A stretch of 64,000 bases of DNA, taken from positions 1 to 64,000 of the forward strand of contig JAGBGX010000009.1 of NCBI GenBank assembly GCA_017935745.1. Reading direction: 5' to 3'. This DNA comes from Treponema sp. (GTDB lineage Bacteria; Spirochaetota; Spirochaetia; Treponematales; Treponemataceae). Positions 26,801 to 34,147 of the stretch are shown here, one piece after another (position 1 is the first letter of the stretch; each line of letters starts with the position of its first letter). The position numbers were made by a program, and so were the translations under genes. Below the pieces are notes generated by a model. It had not been told where the DNA came from. It did no database searches and worked only from the letters and a program-made list of their open reading frames with translations.

Positions 26801-26864
26801 TGATAAAATAAAATATGATGTAGTTACCAGCTATAAGGATTTGATGGAAAGAGTGATGAAATAG
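23832..26864 (+). CDS. res: Type III restriction enzyme, Res subunit
   Basis: This full-length 1010-residue protein has Walker A METGVGKT (residues 91-98), a DEPQ box (IIDEPQSVEGEK, about 215-227), SATHR, helicase motifs V-VI (SHSALREGWDNPNVFQ; RKRQEVGRGLRL, about 515-555), and a C-terminal nuclease with NPDWAIAFYEG and ETKGS, a PD-(D/E)xK arrangement. Type III Res cuts only in complex with Mod, at sites in head-to-head pairs. Since mod upstream is disrupted, Res is probably inactive unless another Mod serves it. Confidence 0.93.
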   Translation: MKIQYKNQNFQTDAAKAVVDVFSGQPYVSNSYIMDSGQVMHGLEFTGWNNNPIIQDLSGQKILDKINEIQRKNQLKPDDRLFGKYNLTIEMETGVGKTFTYIKTMYELNKAYGWCKFIIVVPSIAIREGVYKTFQTTEDYFALNYQKKIRYFIYNSTRLTDIEHFASDSSINVMIINSQAFNATGKDARRIYMKLDEFRSRRPIDVIAKTNPILIIDEPQSVEGEKTKERLKEFNPLMTLRYSATHRENYNMIYRLDAMDAYNKRLVKKIRVTGITQNETSSTDSYIYLAGINLSSGNPTATIEFNFNTATGTKKITRTINEGYNLYDNSNGREEYKNNFIVTRIDGRDNLIEFMNGIKLFAGEVTGKENEDNIRAIQIRETIEVHLERERQLFYKGIKVLSLFFIDEVANYRVYGSGSEYSNGKYADIFEEQYAEAVEEAKKELAFYPEYLSYLDSIDAKKTHAGYFSQDKKGHFTESKLSDKKEKISDDVDAYDLIMKDKELLLDRDPKKSPVRFIFSHSALREGWDNPNVFQICTLKQSGSDIRKRQEVGRGLRLCINENGERMDESVLGNDVHNINCLTIIASESYEHFAKELQTELAEAVGDRPVKVTAELFKGRELIDKDGNKKVIDKELSDAVFYDLVMNQYIDKKGVLTEKYYADKANGTVEVAEKAKEYADAIIAILDSVYNPALLAPEDTRKNNVTLSLNDKQAASKEFKELWSRINHKAIYAVDFDTDELINKAIATLDTHLKVAKVTYTIKTGSIEEIQSKSKLAAGSSFVMESHSTEGAQISLNKSVKYNLIGKLVEETSLTRKTIVGILKGILPSTFNQFKDNPEEFIIKAGNLINEEKATAVVQHITYNVLDETYDMQEIFAEAKIKGKLDVNVIKTKKHLYDHLVFDSLKEKDFAVDLDTSEEVAVYVKLPKSFFIPTPMGHYNPDWAIAFYEGKVKHIYFVAETKGSLSALQLRGIEDAKIQCARKHFEALNSDKIKYDVVTSYKDLMERVMK

Positions 26865-26950
26865 AAAATGTAAAAATGAAAAATTATTGTGACAATAATA
26901 AATGAGAAGTGAAATTTTTTCCTATCACAAAAGTATTTTTAGGAAATCGA

Positions 26951-27190
26951 ATGCTAGCATATAAGCGAAAAGAACTCATTAATATTTGTAAAGAAAGAAA
27001 CATTCCTTATGTTGGAGTAAAAAAGAATAAATATTTTTTTGAAATGCAAGAATGCGAAAACTGTCCTGTATATATTCAGGATTTACATAATGCTACTCAA
27101 AATATAATTGGAGAAAATGTTATCTCCGAATCCCAGTTAATCGAACACAAAGAAAGTGTTTGGTCCAGTTTTTTTCTCTTGCGGTTTTAA
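26951..27190 (+). CDS. Small hypothetical protein, perhaps truncated
   Basis: AGGAAA precedes the ATG at 26951, giving 79 residues (MLAYKRKELINICKERNIPY; two Cys in MQECENCPVY). No family is recognised. The last residues (SSFFLLRF) adjoin a DUF6194 remnant at 27191, so the C-terminus may be replaced by foreign sequence. AT-rich like the restriction locus. Confidence 0.45.
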   Translation: MLAYKRKELINICKERNIPYVGVKKNKYFFEMQECENCPVYIQDLHNATQNIIGENVISESQLIEHKESVWSSFFLLRF

Positions 27191-27250
27191 CCGCTCATCG
27201 CCGAAGCGCACGCCTACGCCGCAGAAAAATTTGACAGGAAGAAAAAATGA
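27191..27250 (+). pseudogene. 3' fragment of a DUF6194 gene
   Basis: Nineteen codons (PLIAEAHAYAAEKFDRKK plus a stop) match the end of the gene at 18873-19322 almost exactly. Nothing upstream is homologous. It is a second, truncated copy. A short match to the start of the epimerase gene (GTTTTCGTAAGCAGAT at about 27274 and 28202) lies just downstream. Confidence 0.7.
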
Positions 27251-27330
27251 AGGTTTAAAATCAGCCGCTCAGTTTTCGTAAGCAGATTTGCGTGCGGGTG
27301 TTCCCGTTGTTCCGCAATTTCAAGCAGCGC

Positions 27331-27463
27331 TTGCTTTTTTCAGTTCCTTTGTGTATACTCAAAACAGATTGGTCAGCAGGTGCCACCGGGTATCTGCGAA
27401 TGCGAACGGCATTTTGCTTATATCGTCAGGTCTTGGAAGATATAAGCGGAATGCCGTTTTTTT
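27331..27463 (+). promoter_or_regulatory. Promoter and intrinsic attenuator upstream of pnuC
   Basis: TTGCTT (27331-27336) and TATACT (27354-27359) are spaced by 17 bp. The leader has a stem CAGAT/ATCTG (27365-27369 with 27392-27396) enclosing GGT-GCC-ACC. A long terminator follows: AACGGCATT (27405-27413) with AATGCCGTT (27450-27458) and GCTTATATC (27416-27424) with GATATAAGC (27439-27447), ending in seven T. The RBS GGAGG is at 27466-27470. A ligand-sensing aptamer is likely; I do not recognise its class. Confidence 0.75.
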
Positions 27464-27474
27464 ATGGAGGAAAC

Positions 27475-28170
27475 ATGAAGTTCCTGAAGCATATCTCTCC
27501 GGCTGAGCGGCTGATATGGGGCGCAAGCGCGGCGGCAATCACCGTCTGTTTTTTTGCCTTCGGAAACACGCAGTATATGTATCTTGTCGGCTCGCTGATT
27601 GGCACAACGGCCCTGATTCTTGTCTCAAAAGGAAATCCTGCCGGGCAGTTCCTCACCATCGTGTTCAGCGTGTTCTACGGAATCATCTCGTATTCGTTCC
27701 GCTACTACGGCGAAATGATAACGTACCTCGGCATGAGCGCGCCGATTGCGCTGTGGGCGTTCGTCTCGTGGCTGAAACATCCCTTCAACGGAAACAAAAG
27801 CGAAGTTGCCGTCAACTCGCTTTCCCGCGCGGAATGGGCGCTGTTCCTGCTTGCATCGGCGGCAGTTACGGCTGCGTTCTACATCATACTGAAATCGCTC
27901 GGCACCGCGAACATATTCGTCAGCACCGTCTCCGTATTCACTTCATTTGCGGCCGCGTACCTGACAGCCCGCCGGAGCCGGTTCTACGCAGTCGGATACG
28001 GCGCGAACGACATCGTGCTCATCATTCTGTGGAGCATGGCAAGCCGGGAGAACAGAACGTATCTGCCCATGGTGCTTTGCTTCGCCGCGTTCCTTGTGTT
28101 GGACAGCTACGGATTCATTCAGTGGAGCAAAATGAAAAAACGCCAAGCCGCAGGAGGAAATTATGCCTGA
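27475..28170 (+). CDS. pnuC: PnuC-family transporter (nicotinamide riboside-type)
   Basis: This 231-residue integral membrane protein has about seven hydrophobic segments and the PnuC style: SKGNPAGQFLTIVFSVFYGI (about 55-75), SFRYYGEMITYLGMSAPIAL, and a C-terminal NDIVLIILWSMA. PnuC proteins move vitamin-like compounds by facilitated diffusion, trapped by phosphorylation; members exist for nicotinamide riboside, thiamine and riboflavin, and the substrate here is uncertain. RBS GGAGG supports the 27475 start. It overlaps the epimerase gene by 8 bp and is attenuated by the leader. Confidence 0.85.
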   Translation: MKFLKHISPAERLIWGASAAAITVCFFAFGNTQYMYLVGSLIGTTALILVSKGNPAGQFLTIVFSVFYGIISYSFRYYGEMITYLGMSAPIALWAFVSWLKHPFNGNKSEVAVNSLSRAEWALFLLASAAVTAAFYIILKSLGTANIFVSTVSVFTSFAAAYLTARRSRFYAVGYGANDIVLIILWSMASRENRTYLPMVLCFAAFLVLDSYGFIQWSKMKKRQAAGGNYA

Positions 28171-29071
28171 AAAAATGAACATTTTGGTAACAGGCGGAAC
28201 GGTTTTCGTAAGCAGATTCGTTGCGGAATATTTTGCAAAGCGCGGGCATGAAGTCTACGTTCTGAACCGCAACACAAAGCCGCAGGCTGACGGCGTTCAC
28301 CTTATCGAATGCGACAGGCACGCTCCCGGCTCGCGGCTGAAAAGCCGCCGCTTCGACGCGGTCATCGACGTAACGGCGTACACCGCCGCGGACGTGAACC
28401 TATTGCTCGACGGACTTGCGGAATTCGGCAGTTACATTTTGATTAGCTCGAGCGCGGTCTATCCCGAAACGCTTGCAGTTCCTTTCAAAGAGAATGATGA
28501 GCGTGGGGCGAATGCGTTCTGGGGCGAGTACGGCACGAACAAAATAGCCGCCGAAGACGCCCTTTTGCAGCGCGTTCCCGCGGCGTATATCCTTCGCCCG
28601 CCCTACCTGTACGGCGAGTACAACAACGTGTACCGCGAGGCGTTCGTGTTCGACTGTGCCGAACGGAATGCGCCCTTCTATCTTCCCAAAGACGGAAGTA
28701 TGCCGCTGCAATTTTTCCACGTGGAGGACTTGTGCCGCTTTATCGAAACGCTGATTGCGTTGCGTCCCGGGCAGAAAATCTTCAACATTGGCAACGCGCC
28801 CGTTACGGTCAAGGAGTGGGTGGAAGCGTGCTACGCCGCCATCGGCAAAACGCCCGAATTCATAAGCGTTACGGACGGCACGGAACAGCGTAATTATTTC
28901 CCCTTTTACGACTACGACTATGTCCTCGACACCACGGCACAAAACGCACTGCTGCTCGATTTGCTTCCGCTTGAAACCGGCTTGCGGCGAGCCTACGCAT
29001 GGTACAAGGAACACAAGTCGGCGGTAAAGCAGAAAACCTATTTCGGCTACATCGAAAAGCATTTCAAATAG
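28163..29071 (+). CDS. NAD-dependent epimerase/dehydratase family protein
   Basis: The 302-residue protein is an extended SDR: NAD-binding NILVTGGTVFVSRFVAEYF at residues 6-24 (the second and third glycines of the usual TGGTGFIG are Val and Ser, as in some relatives), ISSSAVYP (about 93-100), YGTNK (about 124-128), and a substrate-binding segment with ILRPPYLYGEYN. The substrate is unknown. It overlaps pnuC and probably shares its attenuated promoter. RBS AGGAGG lies in the pnuC 3' end. Confidence 0.85.
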   Translation: MPEKMNILVTGGTVFVSRFVAEYFAKRGHEVYVLNRNTKPQADGVHLIECDRHAPGSRLKSRRFDAVIDVTAYTAADVNLLLDGLAEFGSYILISSSAVYPETLAVPFKENDERGANAFWGEYGTNKIAAEDALLQRVPAAYILRPPYLYGEYNNVYREAFVFDCAERNAPFYLPKDGSMPLQFFHVEDLCRFIETLIALRPGQKIFNIGNAPVTVKEWVEACYAAIGKTPEFISVTDGTEQRNYFPFYDYDYVLDTTAQNALLLDLLPLETGLRRAYAWYKEHKSAVKQKTYFGYIEKHFK

Positions 29072-29231
29072 GCTCGTGAAATACCATTTCCTTTCCGCGC
29101 CCTTTGGCGTACGCGATTTCCTCGGTTACGGGCTGCAATACGCAAAAGCCGCGTTCCGCTTCGAGCCGTGTGGCAATCTTCATCATGTCGTCGGCAAAAC
29201 GCATACTGCCGCAAATAGTAACAGTCTTCAT
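29064..29231 (-). pseudogene. Internally deleted nucleoside 2-deoxyribosyltransferase-like protein
   Basis: The 55-residue frame starts MKTVTICGSMRFADDMMKIA then TRLEAERGFCVLQPV and jumps to TEEIAYAKGRGKEMVFHEP. In homologues I recall, roughly 40 residues with AH-x-K-x-D and DxxGYIG separate these parts. An in-frame internal deletion is the simplest reading. It lies 11 bp after the transglutaminase gene on the same strand and ends convergent with the epimerase gene, overlapping it by 8 bp. Confidence 0.6.
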
Positions 29232-29242
29232 TTCTCTGCCCG

Positions 29243-29896
29243 TCAATTCGTATAATTGAGTTCGGTGGGCAAATTGTTCCACAGTTCTGTCCGTGTCTTG
29301 CAGCTTCTTAACAGCTCCACAATTTTTTTGTCGGGGTCGGGGTAGATCATGAATCCGTCCTCTTCGCCCTTTTCCGCCCGTATCGCAAACGCGAGCCGCT
29401 CCGTATCAACCGAAAACTGCGCATCCACGCCTGCTTTGTTGCCGCGAGCGTCAAGCCGTATCCACTTTCCAAGGCCGTTTACATACACGCCATTCAGTCC
29501 GTGATAGACGAGAATCGGAGCGGTTTCGTCGTCCAAAATAATCTTCTGATAGCAAAACCCCGCGGGCACACCTTTACAACGCAACAACGCCGCCAGCAAG
29601 TGTGATTTTGCGAAACAAATCCCATGTCCCGCTTCCAGCACTTCCGATGCGCTGCACCAAAGCGCGTCCGCGTTTATGTCCGCCGAATGCGGGATTTTAT
29701 CCCTCACAAATTCATACGCCGCCTGTATGAACGCCAGCTCGTCCGGCGCGGCTTTGTACAGTTCGTCCGCCCGCCGTGCAACCGCCAGATTGTCGAAATC
29801 AACAACGCCGTCGCGCTTTGCATAATCATCGATTTTATCCGAATATTGAATCAAACCCATATCTAAAAGTATCGGCGAAACCGGCATAAAAGGCAA
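29243..29896 (-). CDS. Transglutaminase-like superfamily protein
   Basis: The 217-residue protein has the Cys-His-Asp order of transglutaminase-like folds: VLEAGHGICFAKSHLLAALL (Cys near residue 95), ILVYHGLNGVYVNG (His near 131) and KWIRLDARGNK (Asp near 147). There is no signal peptide, so it acts in the cytoplasm, likely as a peptidase or amidase. Homologous catalytic order is also seen in the partial protein at 63394, but the two are not close. Confidence 0.82.
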   Translation of the reverse strand: MPFMPVSPILLDMGLIQYSDKIDDYAKRDGVVDFDNLAVARRADELYKAAPDELAFIQAAYEFVRDKIPHSADINADALWCSASEVLEAGHGICFAKSHLLAALLRCKGVPAGFCYQKIILDDETAPILVYHGLNGVYVNGLGKWIRLDARGNKAGVDAQFSVDTERLAFAIRAEKGEEDGFMIYPDPDKKIVELLRSCKTRTELWNNLPTELNYTN

Positions 29897-29969
29897 GCCC
29901 GCTGGGACATCGATGAAAAATGTAGTATACTAACCGTGTGCAGCGCAGAAAACGAATTTTTAGGAATAG

Positions 29970-30719
29970 ATGTACATGGAGTGGAATTCATTATTATATG
30001 ATAAAAAACATGACTTTGTAGCGGAATATGGAAAGGGTTTATTAGAATTTGTTCCCCAAAATGGGAAACAGACTATACTGGATTTGGGCTGTGGAACAGG
30101 TACCTTGACTGCGCAATTAGCCGAATTGTGTAATAAAGTTGTAGGTGTTGATGGTTCGCAGAACATGATAGATAAAGCGAAAAAAGAATTTAGCAATATA
30201 GAATTTAAGGTATGTGATGCACTTGCTTTGCCTTTTGAAAAGGAATTTGATGTTGTTTTTTCCAATGCTGTATTTCACTGGATCAGTGACCACGATGTTT
30301 TGCTGAAAAATATACATAAGGCTTTGAAAGCACAGGGAGTATTGGTGTGTGAGTTTGGTGCAAGTGGGAATATCGCAACGATTGAAAATGCTTTTGCAGA
30401 GGCTTGTAACAGTCTGGGATATGGCTATGAGGCTAAATTTAATTTTTCTACAGCAGAGGATTTTGGTAAATTGCTTAGAAAGAATGGATTTGTTATTGAC
30501 AGGATTTATGAATATGACCGACCAACTGTATTAAAGGACGGAGAGCAGGGATTGGTGAATTGGATGAGACAATTCTTTGCCCCTGAATTGGAAGCAATGC
30601 CAGAACATATACAAGCTATGGTTTTTGAGAAAGTGGAAGGATTGACAAGAGCAACTTTATGGAATGGGGAAGAATGGGTTGCCGATTATCGAAGATTAAG
30701 AGCAATCGCACATATATAG
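29970..30719 (+). CDS. Class I SAM-dependent methyltransferase
   Basis: The 249-residue protein has motif I LDLGCGTGTLT (about 38-48), an acidic end of strand 2 (VVGVDGSQNMIDKAKKEF), motif IV-like FDVVFSNAVFHWISDHD (about 93-109) and a C-terminal cap as in trans-aconitate methyltransferase relatives. TATACT lies upstream near 29925. The gene is AT-richer than its neighbours and resembles Firmicutes genes, suggesting transfer. Substrate unknown. Confidence 0.88.
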   Translation: MYMEWNSLLYDKKHDFVAEYGKGLLEFVPQNGKQTILDLGCGTGTLTAQLAELCNKVVGVDGSQNMIDKAKKEFSNIEFKVCDALALPFEKEFDVVFSNAVFHWISDHDVLLKNIHKALKAQGVLVCEFGASGNIATIENAFAEACNSLGYGYEAKFNFSTAEDFGKLLRKNGFVIDRIYEYDRPTVLKDGEQGLVNWMRQFFAPELEAMPEHIQAMVFEKVEGLTRATLWNGEEWVADYRRLRAIAHI

Positions 30720-30765
30720 TTGTTTTTATTTGATGAAAAAATGAATGTACTGGAGGGATGACAGA

Positions 30766-31305
30766 ATGAGCAGAATTGTTGTTTTAGTCGGCAGTATGCG
30801 GAAGGGCGGAAATACAGATTTGCTTGCACAGGCATTCGCAGAGGGAGCGGGCAAAAATAATACAGTGGAGATAGTTTCTGTTGCTGATTACAAGGTAAAT
30901 CCCTGTATTGGCTGTAATTCATGTTTTACAAGGGAAGGAAACCAGTGTTTTCAGAAAGACGATATGGCAGAAATTTATAAAAAACTGAAAATGGCAGACG
31001 TGCTGGTAATTGCATCTCCCGTTTATTTTTATGGGATTAGTGCAGAATTAAAAGCGATTATTGATAGATTACACACGCCCATCAGGAATGAATTTCAGAT
31101 AAAAAAGCTGGCATTGCTGCTGGCGGGAGCAGCAACAGTACCGGAATTGTTTGACGCAATTAAATTGCAGTATCAGCTTGTGCTAAATTTTTTCCATTTG
31201 GAAGATGCGGGAATGGTTCTGGTAAGAGGGGTTAAGGATATTGGAGACGTTAAGGAAACAAAAGCATTGGAGGAGGCATTTAATCTGGGCTGCTCCATGA
31301 AATAA
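30766..31305 (+). CDS. Iron-sulfur flavoprotein / NADPH-dependent FMN reductase-like
   Basis: From the ATG at 30766 the 179-residue product has the FMN phosphate loop GSMRKGGNTDLLAQAF (residues 8-23), the iron-sulfur motif NPCIGCNSCFTREGNQC (about 46-62), and SPVYFYGISAELKAIIDRL at the isoalloxazine site. Such proteins pass electrons between an Fe-S cluster and FMN. Start 30745 is less likely. It shares the AT-rich character of the methyltransferase before it, 46 bp upstream. Confidence 0.86.
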   Translation: MSRIVVLVGSMRKGGNTDLLAQAFAEGAGKNNTVEIVSVADYKVNPCIGCNSCFTREGNQCFQKDDMAEIYKKLKMADVLVIASPVYFYGISAELKAIIDRLHTPIRNEFQIKKLALLLAGAATVPELFDAIKLQYQLVLNFFHLEDAGMVLVRGVKDIGDVKETKALEEAFNLGCSMK

Positions 31306-31381
31306 ATTTTTTGCTAATGATAGAACGAATAAGAATTGGCAGAGATTTCTGGTGGAATGGAGAAGAGTATGGGAGGAAAAA

Positions 31382-32035
31382 ATGGCAGACAAAATCAAAA
31401 GTGCATACCGCACCTCGCAGAAAATATATGATGCCGTCTTGACGCAAAGCACGGTTTTCAGCAGGCTCTACAACAAATTGTTCTGGGGCGGAACGGACGA
31501 CACCGAAATCGCACGGAAAATGCTCGCCTGCATTCCCGACGATTTCCGCGGAACTGTGCTGGACGTGCCGGCGGGAACTGCGGTCTTCACGCAGGAAAAA
31601 TGGAGAAGCCTTGCAAACGCTTCCATCACGTGCCTTGACTACAGCGAGGACATGATTGCACAGGCGAAATCCCGCCTTGCGGACTGCACCCATGTTTCGT
31701 GCGTGCAGGGAGATGTCGGGCATCTTCCGCTGGAAACGGAATCCGTTGACATCGTCCTGAGCATGAACGGATTCCATGTCTTCCCGGACAAGCCGCAGGC
31801 GTTCCGCGAAACATACCGCGTTCTGAAGCCGGGCGGCACGTTCATCGCCTGCTTTTACATCGCCGGGGAATCACGCATCACGGACTGGCTTGTGAAGAAC
31901 GTCCTTGCAAAAAAAGGCTGGTTCACTCCGCCGTTCCAAACGCAAAGCCGGCTGAAAGAGTTTCTGGAAAAAACGTACCGGCAGACGGATTTCCACACGG
32001 ACGGCTCCATTGCGTATTTTTCGTGCATAAAGTGA
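31382..32035 (+). CDS. Class I SAM-dependent methyltransferase
   Basis: This 217-residue protein has a modified motif I LDVPAGTAVFT (about 57-67), CLDYSEDMIAQAKSRL, GDVGHLPLETESVDIVLSM then NGFHVFPDKPQAFRETYRVL, a UbiE/MenG-like Methyltransf_11 layout. GGAGGAAAAA before 31382 fixes the start. GC-rich, unlike the preceding two genes. Substrate unknown. Confidence 0.87.
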   Translation: MADKIKSAYRTSQKIYDAVLTQSTVFSRLYNKLFWGGTDDTEIARKMLACIPDDFRGTVLDVPAGTAVFTQEKWRSLANASITCLDYSEDMIAQAKSRLADCTHVSCVQGDVGHLPLETESVDIVLSMNGFHVFPDKPQAFRETYRVLKPGGTFIACFYIAGESRITDWLVKNVLAKKGWFTPPFQTQSRLKEFLEKTYRQTDFHTDGSIAYFSCIK

Positions 32036-32100
32036 GAAGGATTCTTTCCGCGCGCCGGGCGGTGCAGAAAAAGTAAAATATGCGGACGGAGAAGATTAAA

Positions 32101-32340
32101 ATGAGCAAATATCAGTCTTTATGGGAATATGTGGCACAAACAAATACATTCCCGTTGCAAATGAGTTTCGACGATATCTGTTCCGTTCTCGGATTTTCGA
32201 TAGACCATTCTTTTTTGTCGTATAAAAAAGAAGCGGCGGATTACGGCTTTATCGTTAAGAAAATATCGCTGAAAGAAAAAAGCGTCCTTTTCGATAAGCC
32301 GCAAAACGATTGGAACGGCTGTGAATACGATGAGAAATAA
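32101..32340 (+). CDS. Small hypothetical protein
   Basis: The frame from ATG 32101 gives 79 residues: MSKYQSLWEYVAQTNTFPLQ, DDICSVLGFSIDHSFLSYKK, and a strand-rich end (FIVKKISLKEKSVLFDK). It matches a short widespread hypothetical family whose function I do not know; the helix order could be a small DNA- or partner-binding module. Directly downstream lies a YdeI fragment. Confidence 0.6.
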   Translation: MSKYQSLWEYVAQTNTFPLQMSFDDICSVLGFSIDHSFLSYKKEAADYGFIVKKISLKEKSVLFDKPQNDWNGCEYDEK

Positions 32341-32344
32341 CCCC

Positions 32345-32421
32345 ATGGACGATTTGCTTGCATTCGCAGACAGAAACGAATTCCGCGCGTGGCTCGGCGA
32401 ACACTGCGCGTCAAGCGGCGG
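32345..32421 (+). pseudogene. 5' fragment of the YdeI-family gene at 55347
   Basis: Seventy-seven bases starting ATGGACGATTTGCTTGCATT match 55347-55423 with a single difference, and homology ends sharply after AGCGGCGG. It encodes MDDLLAFADRNEFRAWLGEH and then unrelated codons. Confidence 0.8.
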
Positions 32422-32477
32422 AGATGGTAATCGGGTGAATGGGAATGCGGAAGGATAAAAAACACATATCCGTACAT

Positions 32478-32906
32478 CTATTCCGAAAACCAGTTTTCCA
32501 CCTTTAAAAATGATCGTTCCGCTACGGCCGCAAAATCAGACACGTTCCGGGTTACCAGAACCATTCCGTTTGCAATTGCGGTTGCGGCAATCTGGGTGTC
32601 GCAGTACGGCAGCGTTTTTCCCTGCGTTTCGCTTGTTCCGAGAAGCTTGCCGCAAATGTCGGCGGCAAAGTCATCATAAGCGATGATCGGCAGGCTCTCT
32701 TTGTAGGTGTCAAGGCACTTTTCTATATAAGATTTTCGTTTTCCGTCCGTCATTTTCGACACGCCGTATGCAAGTTCCTGCCAGGTGATTGCAGAAATCG
32801 CACACAAATCCTTCCGCTGCTTATAAAGCGAGATGACAGTTTCATCGGGACGCTCTTTTGAGAATTCGGATACAACATTTGTATCAAGAAGATATACTTT
32901 GTTCAT
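32478..32906 (-). CDS. VapC-like PIN-domain toxin
   Basis: The 142-residue protein has the PIN acidic residues: LLDTNVVSEFSK (Asp8), ITWQELAYGV (Glu near 45), YCDTQIAATAIANGMVLVTR then NVSDF near 100-125. These proteins cut tRNA or other RNAs with divalent metal and are silenced by a DNA-binding antitoxin. Its partner is the Phd/YefM-type gene 26 bp upstream on the same strand. Confidence 0.9.
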   Translation of the reverse strand: MNKVYLLDTNVVSEFSKERPDETVISLYKQRKDLCAISAITWQELAYGVSKMTDGKRKSYIEKCLDTYKESLPIIAYDDFAADICGKLLGTSETQGKTLPYCDTQIAATAIANGMVLVTRNVSDFAAVAERSFLKVENWFSE

Positions 32907-32932
32907 TGCGGCACTCCCATTGTGCGATACAG

Positions 32933-33205
32933 TTATTCTTCAAAAATGACGCGGTTCGGATCGGGGTATACTTTTTTGGGCAGAGGAATCCCCTCGTTAT
33001 CCAAAACGTCGGCATATTCTTTTTTCAGCAGTTCCAGTTTTTCGATGAGCGACGGTTTTTCTTCCCTTTTTTCATACTCTTCATAACTGATGATGACAGC
33101 CACCGGCTTGTCGTAGCGGGTCAGCTCGACAGGCTCGCCGCTTTCCGCCAGTTTGACCAGATTGGAAAAATTATTCCGTGCCTCATAAATTGATGTTCTG
33201 CACAT
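32933..33205 (-). CDS. Phd/YefM-family antitoxin
   Basis: The 90-residue protein begins TSIYEARNNFSNLVKLAESG and EPVELTRYDKPVAVIISYEE, the Phd/YefM fold, with an extended C-terminus (about 45-90) that should bind the PIN toxin. It precedes the toxin gene and is likely to autoregulate the pair. Confidence 0.88.
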   Translation of the reverse strand: MCRTSIYEARNNFSNLVKLAESGEPVELTRYDKPVAVIISYEEYEKREEKPSLIEKLELLKKEYADVLDNEGIPLPKKVYPDPNRVIFEE

Positions 33206-33504
33206 AAAAGCCTCCCGAAAAATCGCCCGCCGCAGGAAAGCTAGAAGCAGACTTGCTTTCGTAAAAATTCTGTTTCATCTGATTAAAATATACAGCAAAG
33301 GCGCGATATAGTCAACATTTTATTTGTTGGCTAGAACTTTCGGTGGCGGTTCAAATCAGAAGCCGAAATTATGCTGCATTGTCGGCAGTCCGCTCATGTG
33401 GATGAGTTGCAGTATTCGGAATTTATTTCCCGGACGACTTTCTGCGGAGTTCGTGCGTTTTCCGCCTGCTTGAGCATTCCCCCAAAAGCGAATAAAATCA
33501 AAAC
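33206..33504. other. Intergenic DNA between antitoxin and CAT-like genes
   Basis: No gene is recognised in 299 bp. It has an imperfect hairpin AGTCAACA/TTGTTGGCT near 33310-33334, GC-rich DNA, and a TAAAAT-like box about 10 bp before the CAT-like ATG. Confidence 0.4.
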
Positions 33505-34134
33505 ATGGCGAACTCATATCACATAATCGATGAAAAAAAGTGGGAGCGGGCGGTGCATTGTGCGGTTTTCAGAAACTGCGTCGAGCCGTCGTTTTGCGTA
33601 ACGTTTGAGGCGGACATTACGCATTTTAGGCGGATGGTCAAATCGCAGGGGCTGTCGTTCACGCTGGCGATGGTGTATGCGGTCTGCAATTGCGCAAACA
33701 AAATCGAAGCCTTCCGCTATCGGTTTGTGGACGGGCAGGTGGTTCTGTACGACAGAATCGATACCGCCTTTACGTATCTGAACAAGGAAACCGGTTTGTT
33801 CAAGGTCGTGAATGTTCCGATGAAGGATGATTTGAAGGAATACTGCGAGCTGGCGGCGAGGACGGCGGACGGGCAGAAGGAATACTTTACCGGCCCGCTC
33901 GGAAATGACGTCTTTCAGTGTTCGCCGCTTCCGTGGGTTGCATACACCCATGTGTCGCACACAATTTCCGGGAAGAAGGACAACGCGACGCCGCTTTTCG
34001 ACTGGGGAAAATACTACGAAAAAGACGGAAGAATCATGATTCCAATTTCCGTGCAGGCGCACCACTCCTTTGTGGACGGACTGCACATCGGCCGGTTCGC
34101 AGAAAGCTTGCAGAGATATTTTTGCGAGGGGTGA
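33505..34134 (+). CDS. Chloramphenicol acetyltransferase-like protein
   Basis: This 209-residue protein has the CAT fold order: FRNCVEPSFCVTFEADITHF, FRYRFVDGQVVLYDRIDTAF, and the catalytic QAHHSFVDGLHIGRFAESLQ (His near residue 190, Asp four residues after it), the HHxxxDG motif. True CatA enzymes acetylate chloramphenicol with acetyl-CoA; many relatives act on other alcohols, so resistance is not proven. A fragment of a related gene lies at 47052-47108. Confidence 0.82.
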   Translation: MANSYHIIDEKKWERAVHCAVFRNCVEPSFCVTFEADITHFRRMVKSQGLSFTLAMVYAVCNCANKIEAFRYRFVDGQVVLYDRIDTAFTYLNKETGLFKVVNVPMKDDLKEYCELAARTADGQKEYFTGPLGNDVFQCSPLPWVAYTHVSHTISGKKDNATPLFDWGKYYEKDGRIMIPISVQAHHSFVDGLHIGRFAESLQRYFCEG

Positions 34135-34147
34135 AGTCTGAGAATTT

